Origin: an uncultured Flammeovirgaceae bacterium
Lineage (GTDB): Bacteria > Bacteroidota > Bacteroidia > Cytophagales > Cyclobacteriaceae
Assembly: GCA_946480685.1 (NCBI GenBank)
Contig: CAMLLI010000058.1
Span: 1-11,026, forward strand
Direction: 5' to 3'
DNA: 11,026 nucleotides
Shown here: in pieces, positions 1 to 8,726 of the stretch
How positions within the stretch are numbered: position 1 is the first letter of the stretch
How the letters are laid out: every line of letters begins with the position of its first letter
The notes under the pieces: model-generated
What the model was told of the DNA's origin: nothing
Databases searched by the model: none
What the model saw: only the letters and a program-made list of their open reading frames with translations
Translations under genes and position numbers: made by a program

Positions 1-633
1 TTGTGGAATGTATCTACGCAAGACTATCAGCCACGTGCTTTGTTTTCCGATCAGGCACAACAAGATATAGCGGAAGAACATATAGTACTTCCGGAAATGA
101 CACCTTCTGAACATGTAGTACATGACTACGCCACTACTTCACTATCCTTAAAAGCGCATCCTGTAAGTTTTGTTCGTCAGTCGTTAGAGCAACTGCATAT
201 TCGTACTGCTTCATCCCTGGAGGCTGCTAAAGATGGTGACGATGTAAAAGTAGCCGGCCTTGTATTGGTGAGACAACGTCCGGGAACTGCAAGTGGTATA
301 TGTTTTATTACCATTGAAGATGAGACCGGCACGGCTAACCTGGTGGTGTTTAAAAAACTTTTTGATACGTACAGGAAGGAAATCATCCAATCCAAATTAC
401 TTATGGTGGAAGGCAAACTGCAACGTGAAGGCGAAGTGATACACGTTGTAGTAAAGCGGTGCTATAATTTATCCAGACTGCTCCATAAACTTACAGCCCC
501 TATACAAACCGAACTCTCGCTCGAACCACGCTCACGTGCTGATGAGACTACATCTCCGTTCCTATCCCATAAACCACCGGAGAATAAAATTATACAAGGG
601 AAGATATTTCCGGAAGGAAGAAATTTCAAATAA
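1..633 (+). CDS. dnaE2: Error-prone DNA polymerase DnaE2, C-terminal fragment (5' end outside window)
   Basis: This is the last 210 residues of a C-family translesion DNA polymerase; the frame is open at base 1, so the gene starts upstream. The fragment shows the DnaE2-typical stretch leading into the OB-fold: EHVVHDYATTSLSLKAHPVS at residues 36-55, then VKVAGLVLVRQRPG at 82-95 and FITIEDETGTANLVVF at 102-117. QREGEVIHVV at 141-150 closes the OB-fold, which binds single-stranded DNA. The C-terminus, FPEGRNFK, matches the short basic tail usual in this family. DnaE2 works with ImuA/ImuB in SOS-induced mutagenic bypass in many bacteria. Those partners are not in the window; if present they would be expected upstream. 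The gene converges on the next one with 63 nt between the stops, and I see no clear terminator there. The TTG at base 1 is an internal Leu codon, not a start. Confidence 0.95.
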   Translation: MWNVSTQDYQPRALFSDQAQQDIAEEHIVLPEMTPSEHVVHDYATTSLSLKAHPVSFVRQSLEQLHIRTASSLEAAKDGDDVKVAGLVLVRQRPGTASGICFITIEDETGTANLVVFKKLFDTYRKEIIQSKLLMVEGKLQREGEVIHVVVKRCYNLSRLLHKLTAPIQTELSLEPRSRADETTSPFLSHKPPENKIIQGKIFPEGRNFK

Positions 634-696
634 TCTATAGGACAAACATCTTCTGAAATTAATATAGCTTTATCAGGCTGGAATTTTAAATCAGTC

Positions 697-948
697 CTAA
701 ATGATTCTTGATTCCGAATACAGATCGTACGCAGCCACCAGCGATTCACGACCCACGGCTGTCCTGTACATTTCATACTGACTGATTTCATCCCGTTGTT
801 CCACATACACCGGCCGATAGTTTGATTCGTATCCATCCCAAACTATCAACAAGTAATTATACCGTATCTTGCTCTGCCTGCCATTTTCTAACCAAAGATT
901 AAAAATCTCTTCATCCAAAGATTTTGGGAAATCTGCTCCGTCAAACAT
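697..948 (-). CDS. Small conserved hypothetical protein, 83 aa
   Basis: This short acidic soluble protein has no signal peptide and no membrane segment. It begins MFDGADFPKSLDEEIFNLWL and has a hydrophobic core around YLLIVWDGY (residues 31-40). RPVYVEQRDEISQYE follows at about 45-59, and it ends in LVAAYDLYSESRII. I recall similar 80-90 residue proteins of unknown function in Bacteroidota, but cannot name a Pfam family. The amino-acid make-up, rich in aromatics and acids with few low-complexity stretches, argues for a real gene. It is convergent with dnaE2 and lies downstream of the DoxX transcription unit, separated from it by a hairpin. A weak promoter (TTG at 995-997, 19 nt, TAACTTTC at 968-975, - strand) would give a leader of about 12 nt. 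Function unknown. Confidence 0.75.
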   Translation of the reverse strand: MFDGADFPKSLDEEIFNLWLENGRQSKIRYNYLLIVWDGYESNYRPVYVEQRDEISQYEMYRTAVGRESLVAAYDLYSESRII

Positions 949-967
949 AAAAGCTTATTTATAGCAG

Positions 968-997
968 GAAAGTTAGGCAAAAGGTCATCATTTGCAA
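968..997 (-). promoter_or_regulatory. Weak candidate promoter of the 83-aa gene
   Basis: On the - strand TTG (995-997) is followed after 19 nt by TAACTTTC (968-975). This is one mismatch from the Bacteroidota -7 consensus TAnnTTTG and has the usual spacing to a -33 TTG. The -33 element lies in and beside the loop of the upstream hairpin. Sequence match only. Confidence 0.25.
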
Positions 998-1016
998 TGA
1001 ACCAATGATGACCTTT
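976..1016 (-). terminator. Hairpin, likely terminator of the haloperoxidase-DoxX unit
   Basis: The arms AAAGGTCATCATT (980-992) and AATGATGACCTTT (1004-1016) form a perfect 13-bp stem with an 11-nt loop. The hairpin lies 73 nt beyond the DoxX stop codon on the - strand. Read on that strand, the stem ends in CCTTTT, a short T run of four, so this is a weak to moderate intrinsic terminator. Confidence 0.6.
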
Positions 1017-1089
1017 GTTATCACGAATGGCAAATATACTTTGTATTACGTCAAAGGTTGGAGAAATCTGTTAGCCTTCAACAGGTCTT

Positions 1090-1950
1090 TCAAGCATTGC
1101 AGCAAACGGAATGATTTGTTTTGGTTTGGTGAATAAATCCTTTTGTGTTTGGGTAAAATCGGGACTTCAAAGACAAAGCATGCGCAGCAACCTCCTTGTC
1201 CTTTAAGACAATCCAAAGAGCAAGTAATATAGCGTAGCTTCCTCCACGCTCTATCCATTCAAAGAGCGGATAGGCAGGGTAATACACTTCGCTTACTACT
1301 TTCCAGATAAAGAGGACAAAGACAATGTGTCTAACAGGCCAAAGTAACAATGACAATGCCCCCATGATTTCAACGGCACCAATGAGTTTTGCCCATGTAG
1401 ACGGTGATTCCATGCCGAGTGCTATATATTGCTTCAGCAGTCCCGGCTTTTCGATAACGTTCAGCCAACCATGTCCAAGCAATAAGGTAAAGCCGATAAC
1501 CTGAAGCGACACAACAATCCATTTCCATTGTATGTCACTCAAGGTGGATACTGATATATGTATCTTCTGAAACCAATGCGTGAAGAATTTACCCGGCTCT
1601 ACAGTAAGTATAATCAGTAAAAAGGGAGCACCATAGTTTCCTGCACGCTCCAGGAATTCTGCAAAAGATTCTCCGGAAAGTGGACGAAGAGATGCTGTGA
1701 ACAATCCCCAGAATATTAACCATGCTGCAGCAATTCGTATCGGGTAAAAAAGCAGCACAAGTCCTAAAGCTATATCAACAATTCCGACCACAGGCATGAG
1801 TTGAAATGCCAGCGTTTCACCTATACCAAATATAGCAAAGTAATTACACCAGACCGGCTTCGTAATAACACCAAATACACCATGTCCTATAAAACACATG
1901 GCACAGGCCATGCGAAATATACAGTGGAGAAGAATCGGTTTTTCTTTCAT
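1090..1950 (-). CDS. DoxX-like membrane protein, internally duplicated (8 TM helices)
   Basis: This 286-residue integral membrane protein has two related four-helix halves. GHGVFGVITKP (residues 22-32) corresponds to GHGWLNVIEKP (159-169). IVDIALGLVLLFYPIR (57-72) corresponds to AVEIMGALSLLLWPVR (192-207), and FLERAGNYGAP to WIERGGSYAIL. Each half resembles a DoxX/DoxD-type unit, a family that includes thiosulfate:quinone oxidoreductase subunits but mostly has unknown roles. The C-terminal tail is hydrophilic and ends SVCCNA with a Cys pair. I chose the ATG at 1948-1950, 10 nt after the upstream stop. A GTG at 1966-1968 would add six residues and overlap the upstream gene by 8 nt. The spacing implies co-transcription, and probably translational coupling, with the haloperoxidase-like gene. 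Its substrate is unknown. Confidence 0.85.
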   Translation of the reverse strand: MKEKPILLHCIFRMACAMCFIGHGVFGVITKPVWCNYFAIFGIGETLAFQLMPVVGIVDIALGLVLLFYPIRIAAAWLIFWGLFTASLRPLSGESFAEFLERAGNYGAPFLLIILTVEPGKFFTHWFQKIHISVSTLSDIQWKWIVVSLQVIGFTLLLGHGWLNVIEKPGLLKQYIALGMESPSTWAKLIGAVEIMGALSLLLWPVRHIVFVLFIWKVVSEVYYPAYPLFEWIERGGSYAILLALWIVLKDKEVAAHALSLKSRFYPNTKGFIHQTKTNHSVCCNA

Positions 1951-1960
1951 GGTATATAGA

Positions 1961-3298
1961 TTATACACCAGCCGATTTTTGTCGGGTGATTACTTTTTTA
2001 TTGAGAAAATCACCTATACTTCGTCCCATTCGCAACCCGGTATCATTCGCTGGCCGGTAATGTATACCTCCATACAACCTGCTGATGGCTGCTTCTTCCG
2101 CAGCGTGGTTGAATGACTTAAAACTCCGCGAAGAAAGTCCAAACTCTACTTCAGTGGAATCGGTATATGAAAAGTTATCACCAAATACGCCGGTCAAGGC
2201 AATTGATGCTGCACCGGAAATTGTACTATGCCCGCTTATATATTCCGGGAATGGAGGCGTTTGCAACAGCGGTGTCCATTCTTCATCTATATATTGATTG
2301 ATATAGGATTCAGGACGAATCAATAAGCTGCGATACTTTTCATCCCAGCATGCTATAAATGCATCGGCCAGTGCAATGGCAACCCGTACATAGGCTTCGG
2401 CTGCATGCGCGAAATCAGCATTGGCCTTAACGCTGGCTACACGAACTATATTCATCCAGTGACCACCGGGAGATATTTTTTTTGTAGCAAACATCACGTG
2501 TCCTTTGACATTCATCACAAATGGATTGCAATCCCAGAAGCTCGCTATATCCCTTTGTTCTTCTGTCAGGTTCTTTCGTGTCTCATATACTTCGTAGGCA
2601 TACTTATAAAATTCACTTTTCGGATCCGTAGAAAATGCAGGTGGCGGACTGCATCTGAACTGTGATGCAGAATCGATAGCAAACGGTCGTATCTTATTCC
2701 AATGTGGTTCTACAGCATCCATATAGGCCGGAGGTGTAGGCTTCCACGTTGAGGGACTATTATCAATGGAATATTTCGGAAATGATCGCGTTTGTTTATA
2801 GTTATCTTTCGATGACCACGCGATGACGTGCTCCGCTACTTTTGTTCCATACTCGATCGAGCGCTGGGCTACATCATCCGGTAAACCTGACGATGCGTTT
2901 TCTTTGATAGTAACTTCATAAAACTCATCCAGTTTATCTTCTGAAAATAAGAATACACGCGCAGTCTTCAACGTAGCCTGCAGTGAAGCGAGCGGAAAAC
3001 AATACTCTAGTTGCGGATCGGGCTGCGGTATATTTTCAAGTCCGTTTAGCTGACCTGCGAGCGAGAGTAACGTTGAGTCCTGGTGACGAGCTGCTTCGTA
3101 TGCTGCTACACTTACATAGGCATAGATTCTTGTAGCCACGGGAGGTGAAAATATATCGTGAACGATGATGTCTGTTACTTTCTTGACCGCACGGTGGAGC
3201 TGCTCCGGATTTTCAGCTGTCTTTTTATAATCGTCTGCCGGTGAACAGGCGATCATGCAGATAAGTATAGTGAGTAGTAATGTTACTGTATTTTTCAT
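1961..3298 (-). CDS. Vanadium-dependent haloperoxidase / PAP2-family lipoprotein
   Basis: This 445-residue protein has an N-terminal lipoprotein signal: a hydrophobic segment at 5-17, then MIAC with the lipid-attachment Cys at 18. It is therefore expected to be membrane-anchored outside the cytoplasm. The three-part phosphate/vanadate-binding signature is complete: KYRSLLIRP (Lys321, Arg328, Pro329), ISGHST (Ser355-Gly356-His357) and SRLYGGIH (Arg407, catalytic-type His413). These are the KX6RP, PSGH-like and SRX5H motifs shared by vanadium haloperoxidases and PAP2 acid phosphatases. The long N-terminal helical part and the overall length fit bacterial vanadium haloperoxidase-like proteins better than small lipid phosphatases. 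Whether it oxidises halide with peroxide or hydrolyses phosphate esters cannot be read from the sequence. It is the first gene of a unit with the DoxX-like protein. The ATG at 3296-3298 is the natural start because the signal peptide follows directly. Confidence 0.88.
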   Translation of the reverse strand: MKNTVTLLLTILICMIACSPADDYKKTAENPEQLHRAVKKVTDIIVHDIFSPPVATRIYAYVSVAAYEAARHQDSTLLSLAGQLNGLENIPQPDPQLEYCFPLASLQATLKTARVFLFSEDKLDEFYEVTIKENASSGLPDDVAQRSIEYGTKVAEHVIAWSSKDNYKQTRSFPKYSIDNSPSTWKPTPPAYMDAVEPHWNKIRPFAIDSASQFRCSPPPAFSTDPKSEFYKYAYEVYETRKNLTEEQRDIASFWDCNPFVMNVKGHVMFATKKISPGGHWMNIVRVASVKANADFAHAAEAYVRVAIALADAFIACWDEKYRSLLIRPESYINQYIDEEWTPLLQTPPFPEYISGHSTISGAASIALTGVFGDNFSYTDSTEVEFGLSSRSFKSFNHAAEEAAISRLYGGIHYRPANDTGLRMGRSIGDFLNKKVITRQKSAGV

Positions 3299-3321
3299 GT
3301 CGGATTTTTCTATTAGGACTT

Positions 3322-3366
3322 AAGACAAATCATGACTGGCCCGATTGAGACAATTTGTCTTCGGGC
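3322..3366. promoter_or_regulatory. Palindromic element upstream of the haloperoxidase gene
   Basis: AGACAATTTGTCT (3348-3360) is a 13-bp palindrome with one central base. It is flanked by GCCCGA (3339-3344) and TCGGGC (3361-3366), which extend it into a long imperfect hairpin. A third half-site, AAGACAAAT (3322-3330), can pair instead with ATTTGTCTT (3353-3361). On the - strand a poor -7-like ATGATTTG (3326-3333) lies 17 nt from TTG (3351-3353), so the palindrome would cover the -33 element. An operator or an mRNA leader structure are both possible. Confidence 0.4.
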
Positions 3367-3378
3367 TTCAAGTCATTT

Positions 3379-3440
3379 GAAAAAATTATCTATACCGGTA
3401 AAAGCAGTAAACAGCCATACCGTTTAAGTATAATTTTTGA
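3379..3440 (-). terminator. Imperfect AT-rich hairpin, possible terminator of the single-pass membrane protein gene
   Basis: The arms AAAAATTAT (3381-3389) and ATAATTTTT (3430-3438) pair. Inside them TACCG (3393-3397) pairs with CGGTA on the opposite strand near 3417-3422. On the - strand the structure ends in a T6 run, shortly after the stop of the gene at 3453. The stem is long and interrupted, so this is tentative. Confidence 0.35.
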
Positions 3441-3452
3441 AAGAATGGTAAA

Positions 3453-3998
3453 TCAGGACATCAGCTTGGGCGGGTGAAAAATAATGAAGCTGGAGTTTTG
3501 GGTATACCCTCTTGAGTGTTCGTTGTATTTCCATTGCAGTACCCATCCTTTATGAGCCTGCTGTAAAGTATAGGAAGTTGCTATATAGTATTTCGCGAAG
3601 GGTGCCATTAATAAAGCTGCAGTTCCTTCCAGATCATCACCCGCAAAGGATCTTGCAACCTCGGCAATTTTATGGTCTACAGCAGTTGTGCGCTGATCAT
3701 GAATGCATACCAGGTATAGGGTGTCCTGGTAAAGCCTTTGGTCAATAGTCTGGTATACCTTTCCTTCATAAGTAAAGTATCCTTCAAGGGGTTCATGTTC
3801 TTTAAACTCTGTAAGGGTATTTACGGGCAACTTGACAATGAAATTACCTCCAGGCTCATTGAGATTTGAATGAATCTTTTTCTCGGTAGCAATCGCGATC
3901 TGATTTCTTAAAAGGACAAGAAAGGCATAGTGGCCAATGATGTTCATTACCATCAGAAACAGAAGAAAGCAGCTTATAAGACGTCTTCCTCTCGCCAT
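3453..3998 (-). CDS. Single-pass membrane-anchored protein of unknown function, 181 aa
   Basis: From the ATG at 3996-3998 the protein begins MARGRR and runs straight into a hydrophobic segment (about residues 8-30, SCFLLFLMVMNIIGHYAFLV). This is a typical N-terminal anchor with a positive cytoplasmic side, leaving about 150 residues outside. The outer part has VKLPVNTLTEFKEHEPLEG (55-73), YEGKVYQ (77-83) and LYLVCIHDQ (94-102), and it ends in a Pro-containing tail, FHPPKLMS. It resembles short Bacteroidota proteins of unknown function that I have seen described only as hypothetical. An upstream ATG at 4125-4127 would add 43 residues lacking domain character and push the anchor inward, so I prefer the shorter form. 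It stands alone between the DNA repair gene and the haloperoxidase unit, with no obvious partner. Confidence 0.65.
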   Translation of the reverse strand: MARGRRLISCFLLFLMVMNIIGHYAFLVLLRNQIAIATEKKIHSNLNEPGGNFIVKLPVNTLTEFKEHEPLEGYFTYEGKVYQTIDQRLYQDTLYLVCIHDQRTTAVDHKIAEVARSFAGDDLEGTAALLMAPFAKYYIATSYTLQQAHKGWVLQWKYNEHSRGYTQNSSFIIFHPPKLMS

Positions 3999-4174
3999 TT
4001 TAGTACAAAGTCGGGTTATGAGATTTGGTAAGGTAATGTTATGCAATCCTTTCCAAACACGCAACTCCATCATCCGCTTCGAAAACTGAATGTATGTTGA
4101 CGTTATTCTGAAAACAGAAGAGTGCAACCACGTTTATGGCAACGCTCCTGCTGCGTCCTTACGTTTCATACACT

Positions 4175-4221
4175 ATATATTACTTTGAGCACAATTGCCA
4201 TTCGAGCTCAAAGTAATATAT
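4175..4221 (-). terminator. Perfect 16-bp inverted repeat, probable terminator of the DNA repair gene
   Basis: The arms ATATATTACTTTGAGC (4175-4190) and GCTCAAAGTAATATAT (4206-4221) match perfectly, with a 15-nt loop. The outer arm begins 2 nt after the alkylation-repair stop codon. There is no T run after the stem on either strand, so classic intrinsic termination is uncertain. A factor-dependent end, 3'-end protection or a regulatory site are alternatives. Confidence 0.5.
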
Positions 4222-4223
4222 GT

Positions 4224-4901
4224 TCAGTGCGCCTTGTTCGCATGACGACTTACCATTTCTTTAATCCAGATTGGTGCAAAGGGAGAAGTACAACCTTTTG
4301 AGACAGGATAGTCGCGATAAATGCCCAGTGATTCGCCAATGTCAACAGCACGCTTACGATGTTTAGGAAAATGAATTCCGATCTGTGCCAAAGTACTATT
4401 CATTGTCCACTGTACTTCGGGCGGTGCGTCTGCCATTTCAGATTCGATTCGATCCAAAAGCTTCACTAGGTCAAGACCTTCTGATTCTCGTGCTACGCGA
4501 CCACTGGTAAGACTCCACCCTGCCCTTGCCGCCCATGGATTCTTTGAGTTCATCCACTTCTCTCTAACCATTTCTTTTTGAGGATGGTCCTTCACAACAT
4601 ACGCATTAAACCACTCGGCTTCCTGTACAAAGGCTATTGAGTTTACCAGTTCACTCAACTCCTGCGCTGATAATTTTTTGGGTTGAATGATTAATGTTGC
4701 CAGTAATCGAGCATCTATATTTTCAGTTTTCCATAACTCTAAAGCCAGGTCATGGTTGGTTTTGATTTTGTTACCCAATGCGCGAATGTCACCAAGCTTT
4801 ACACCGAACTGATTCTTACCGGCACCGTGCTTGATGTTGTGTGCAAACATCTTTTCATTGGACAATGCTTTGAGTGAAGCGAGTGTTTCTTTTAGTGTCA
4901 T
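4224..4901 (-). CDS. DNA alkylation repair protein, AlkD-like HEAT-repeat family
   Basis: This 225-residue, all-helical cytoplasmic protein has the usual length of the DNA_alkylation (PF08713) family, whose characterised member AlkD is a HEAT-repeat glycosylase acting on cationic alkylated bases such as N3- and N7-alkylpurines. Recognisable blocks are HGAGKNQFGVKLGDIR (residues 25-40), ELWKTENIDARLLATLI (55-71), WMNSKNPWAARAGWSLTSG (116-134), and the C-terminal VSKGCTSPFAPIWIKEM (200-216). These alternate Trp/Asp/Arg-rich helices as expected for a DNA-cradling HEAT surface. The subgroup seen here is common in Bacteroidota and differs from B. cereus AlkD, so substrate range is inferred. The gene appears monocistronic: the inverted repeat lies just after the stop and the receptor terminator is 205 nt upstream of the start. 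I saw no clear TAnnTTTG promoter in front of it. Confidence 0.88.
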   Translation of the reverse strand: MTLKETLASLKALSNEKMFAHNIKHGAGKNQFGVKLGDIRALGNKIKTNHDLALELWKTENIDARLLATLIIQPKKLSAQELSELVNSIAFVQEAEWFNAYVVKDHPQKEMVREKWMNSKNPWAARAGWSLTSGRVARESEGLDLVKLLDRIESEMADAPPEVQWTMNSTLAQIGIHFPKHRKRAVDIGESLGIYRDYPVSKGCTSPFAPIWIKEMVSRHANKAH

Positions 4902-5105
4902 AGCAATGATTTATGTGTTACCATTGGAACCTGTCTTAAATGAACAATAAAACTTCACTTTAAAATTATAAGAACTGCCCAAGACTCACCTCATACTTTA
5001 GTACCAAAATACATTTCAGTCCGTTTTAACCGAAGAATAATGGAGAAGTAATCTATTAAAACCGGTAGGCATTGCGTTGTGCCAATGTCATTTTTTGTAA
5101 AAGCA

Positions 5106-5142
5106 TAAAAAAACTGCCTGCCAGTATGCCCGGCAGACAGTT
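5106..5142 (-). terminator. Intrinsic terminator of the TonB-dependent receptor gene
   Basis: On the - strand AACTGTCTGCC (5142-5132) pairs with GGCAGGCAGTT (5122-5112), giving 11 bp with one U-G wobble and a 9-nt loop. It is followed directly by a T-rich run (5111-5106). It begins 25 nt past the receptor stop codon. Stem, loop and T tract are all present, making this the clearest terminator in the window. Confidence 0.85.
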
Positions 5143-5167
5143 ACCAACGAAAACCAAATTATAATAA

Positions 5168-7651
<2,484 letters not shown>

Positions 7652-7676
7652 GAGATTGGAGTCTATTTTAGTTTTA

Positions 7677-7707
7677 CAAAACTACATTCACATGTATGCG
7701 CGTGACA
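7677..7707 (-). promoter_or_regulatory. Candidate promoter of the TonB-dependent receptor gene
   Basis: On the - strand TTG (7705-7707) is followed after 20 nt by TAGTTTTG (7677-7684). This is an exact match to the Bacteroidota -7 consensus TAnnTTTG with normal spacing to a -33 TTG. The start codon is 25 nt beyond the -7 element, giving a short leader. It argues that the receptor is transcribed independently of the DUF4198 gene. Confidence 0.5.
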
Positions 7708-7847
7708 ATCGCTTTTGAAAGTGAAATTTATACCCTTTAACGGGTACTTGTATTTACAACTTACTACTCAGAGGAAGGTATATATGATCAGGTTATTACA
7801 TTACATCGATCAGACGATGCATAAAAGCTGTTTGGCAATTTTAATGA

Positions 7848-7864
7848 TGATATCGTAGATATCA
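7848..7864. promoter_or_regulatory. Palindrome TGATATC-N3-GATATCA, possible operator
   Basis: Two perfect 7-bp arms, TGATATC (7848-7854) and GATATCA (7858-7864), are separated by GTA. The outer parts TGATA and TATCA recall Fur-type half-sites, but the spacing and core differ from the known 7-1-7 box. It lies about 200 nt upstream of the receptor start, far from the candidate promoter, so its function is unproven. Confidence 0.25.
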
Positions 7865-7918
7865 AATCAAGGGCGTTGTACCCAACCGCTATATATACTT
7901 TGAACGAAGGATATAAAC

Positions 7919-7959
7919 AGCAAGATCTCCTGATGAAAGAACATTCAGGAGATCTTGCT
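7919..7959 (-). terminator. Hairpin terminator of the DUF4198 gene
   Basis: AGCAAGATCTCCTGA (7919-7933) and TCAGGAGATCTTGCT (7945-7959) form a perfect 15-bp stem with an 11-nt loop, beginning 15 nt past the DUF4198 stop codon. On the - strand it is followed by GTTTATAT, so the T run is short. It probably ends or reduces transcription before the receptor gene. Confidence 0.65.
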
Positions 7960-7974
7960 ATGTTGAGATAGAGT

Positions 7975-8688
7975 TTAATTGGACAGATCGAGTCTCAATG
8001 TAGCACAACGCCAGATATGTTCGTAGGCAACATTGAAGTGACTGCCCTTCTCCTCTGAAGTGTAAAATCCTTCAAGAGCATAAGTACCTTTCCAAAGTGG
8101 TTCAAATTCAAGCACACCGTTTTTATCAGTCTTGAAGTTTTTGCTCCAACCGGTAGGACCAGAAACAGTAATGGTGATATCGGCAGCGGGTTGTCCTTTA
8201 TAGTACGCTTTAACTATTCCGAAATTACCTTTACCATTTTTCACGGGTTCAAGGTATAGTTCATTACCTGGCACGTTCTGAGCTGCTACTTTTGATTTGC
8301 CAACATTAATAGCTGCACTTGCATTGAACTGGTACACGTATCCGCCATCAACTTCCTTCGCGCTATGGCTTGTTGTAAGAATATATACTCCTTCCAACCC
8401 CGGTGTAAACGTGGCTGCATAATGATCTCTTGCCTCGGAATAATTGAGTTGTACTTTATTACCATCGGGGGCGGTCAGCCAAAGAACAAACGTATTCACA
8501 TCTGAATACCACTTGTCTGTTTTCTCGAATTCCTTTTCTGCATACTCTCCATAAAATATCTTCACAGCGTGAGACTTTCCAAGAGTGCCCTGGGGTTCAG
8601 CTTCAATCCATAAAGCATGCGCAAAACCTGTTGAATTAAATAGAACAAGCAGAAGTGCGGCAAGGATGAGATATCGATTAGTCTTCAT
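7975..8688 (-). CDS. DUF4198 domain periplasmic protein (putative metal-uptake accessory)
   Basis: This 237-residue exported protein has a clear signal peptide (residues 1-23: basic start, hydrophobic ALLLVLF core, GFA before the cut). The mature chain would begin HALWIEAEP, matching the AHxxWIE-type opening usual for DUF4198 (PF10670). GKSHAVKIFYGEYAEKEFEK (37-56) and YAATFTPGLEGVYILTTS (90-107) are further family blocks. The second half (about 155-232) is an Ig-like beta module with GQPAADITITVSGP, TDKNGVLEFEPLWKGTYALE and a final beta strand. DUF4198 proteins frequently occur beside nickel, cobalt or iron uptake genes, and a free N-terminal His could bind metal; both points are inference here. 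The gene lies upstream of, and in line with, the siderophore-type receptor. It carries its own hairpin terminator and a possible promoter. The biochemical role is not established. Confidence 0.85.
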   Translation of the reverse strand: MKTNRYLILAALLLVLFNSTGFAHALWIEAEPQGTLGKSHAVKIFYGEYAEKEFEKTDKWYSDVNTFVLWLTAPDGNKVQLNYSEARDHYAATFTPGLEGVYILTTSHSAKEVDGGYVYQFNASAAINVGKSKVAAQNVPGNELYLEPVKNGKGNFGIVKAYYKGQPAADITITVSGPTGWSKNFKTDKNGVLEFEPLWKGTYALEGFYTSEEKGSHFNVAYEHIWRCATLRLDLSN

Positions 8689-8726
8689 AAATGAAATCTT
8701 ATTTGGGTTGAGATCTTTACAGACCT

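Larger units (their letters stand above)
7652..7974. other. 323-nt intergenic region upstream of the receptor
   Basis: No protein gene is supported here. It contains, from the receptor side, a candidate promoter (7677-7707), a small TACCC/GGGTA inverted repeat (7731-7746), a 17-bp palindrome (7848-7864), a TATACTTTG motif on the + strand (7894-7902) and the terminator hairpin of the DUF4198 gene (7919-7959). I recognised no riboswitch or RNA gene. Confidence 0.6.

Noticed and set aside
462..836. A 124-codon - strand frame spanning the end of dnaE2 and the small hypothetical gene
   Set aside because: It overlaps both better-supported genes, and its sequence shows no conserved or domain-like features.
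1046..1258. A 70-codon - strand frame at the end of the DoxX gene
   Set aside because: It is out of frame with DoxX, mostly inside it, and has no independent evidence.
5068..5096. A CATTG/CAATG inverted repeat followed by six T on the + strand
   Set aside because: No + strand gene ends here and the stem is only five base pairs, so a + strand terminator has nothing to act on.
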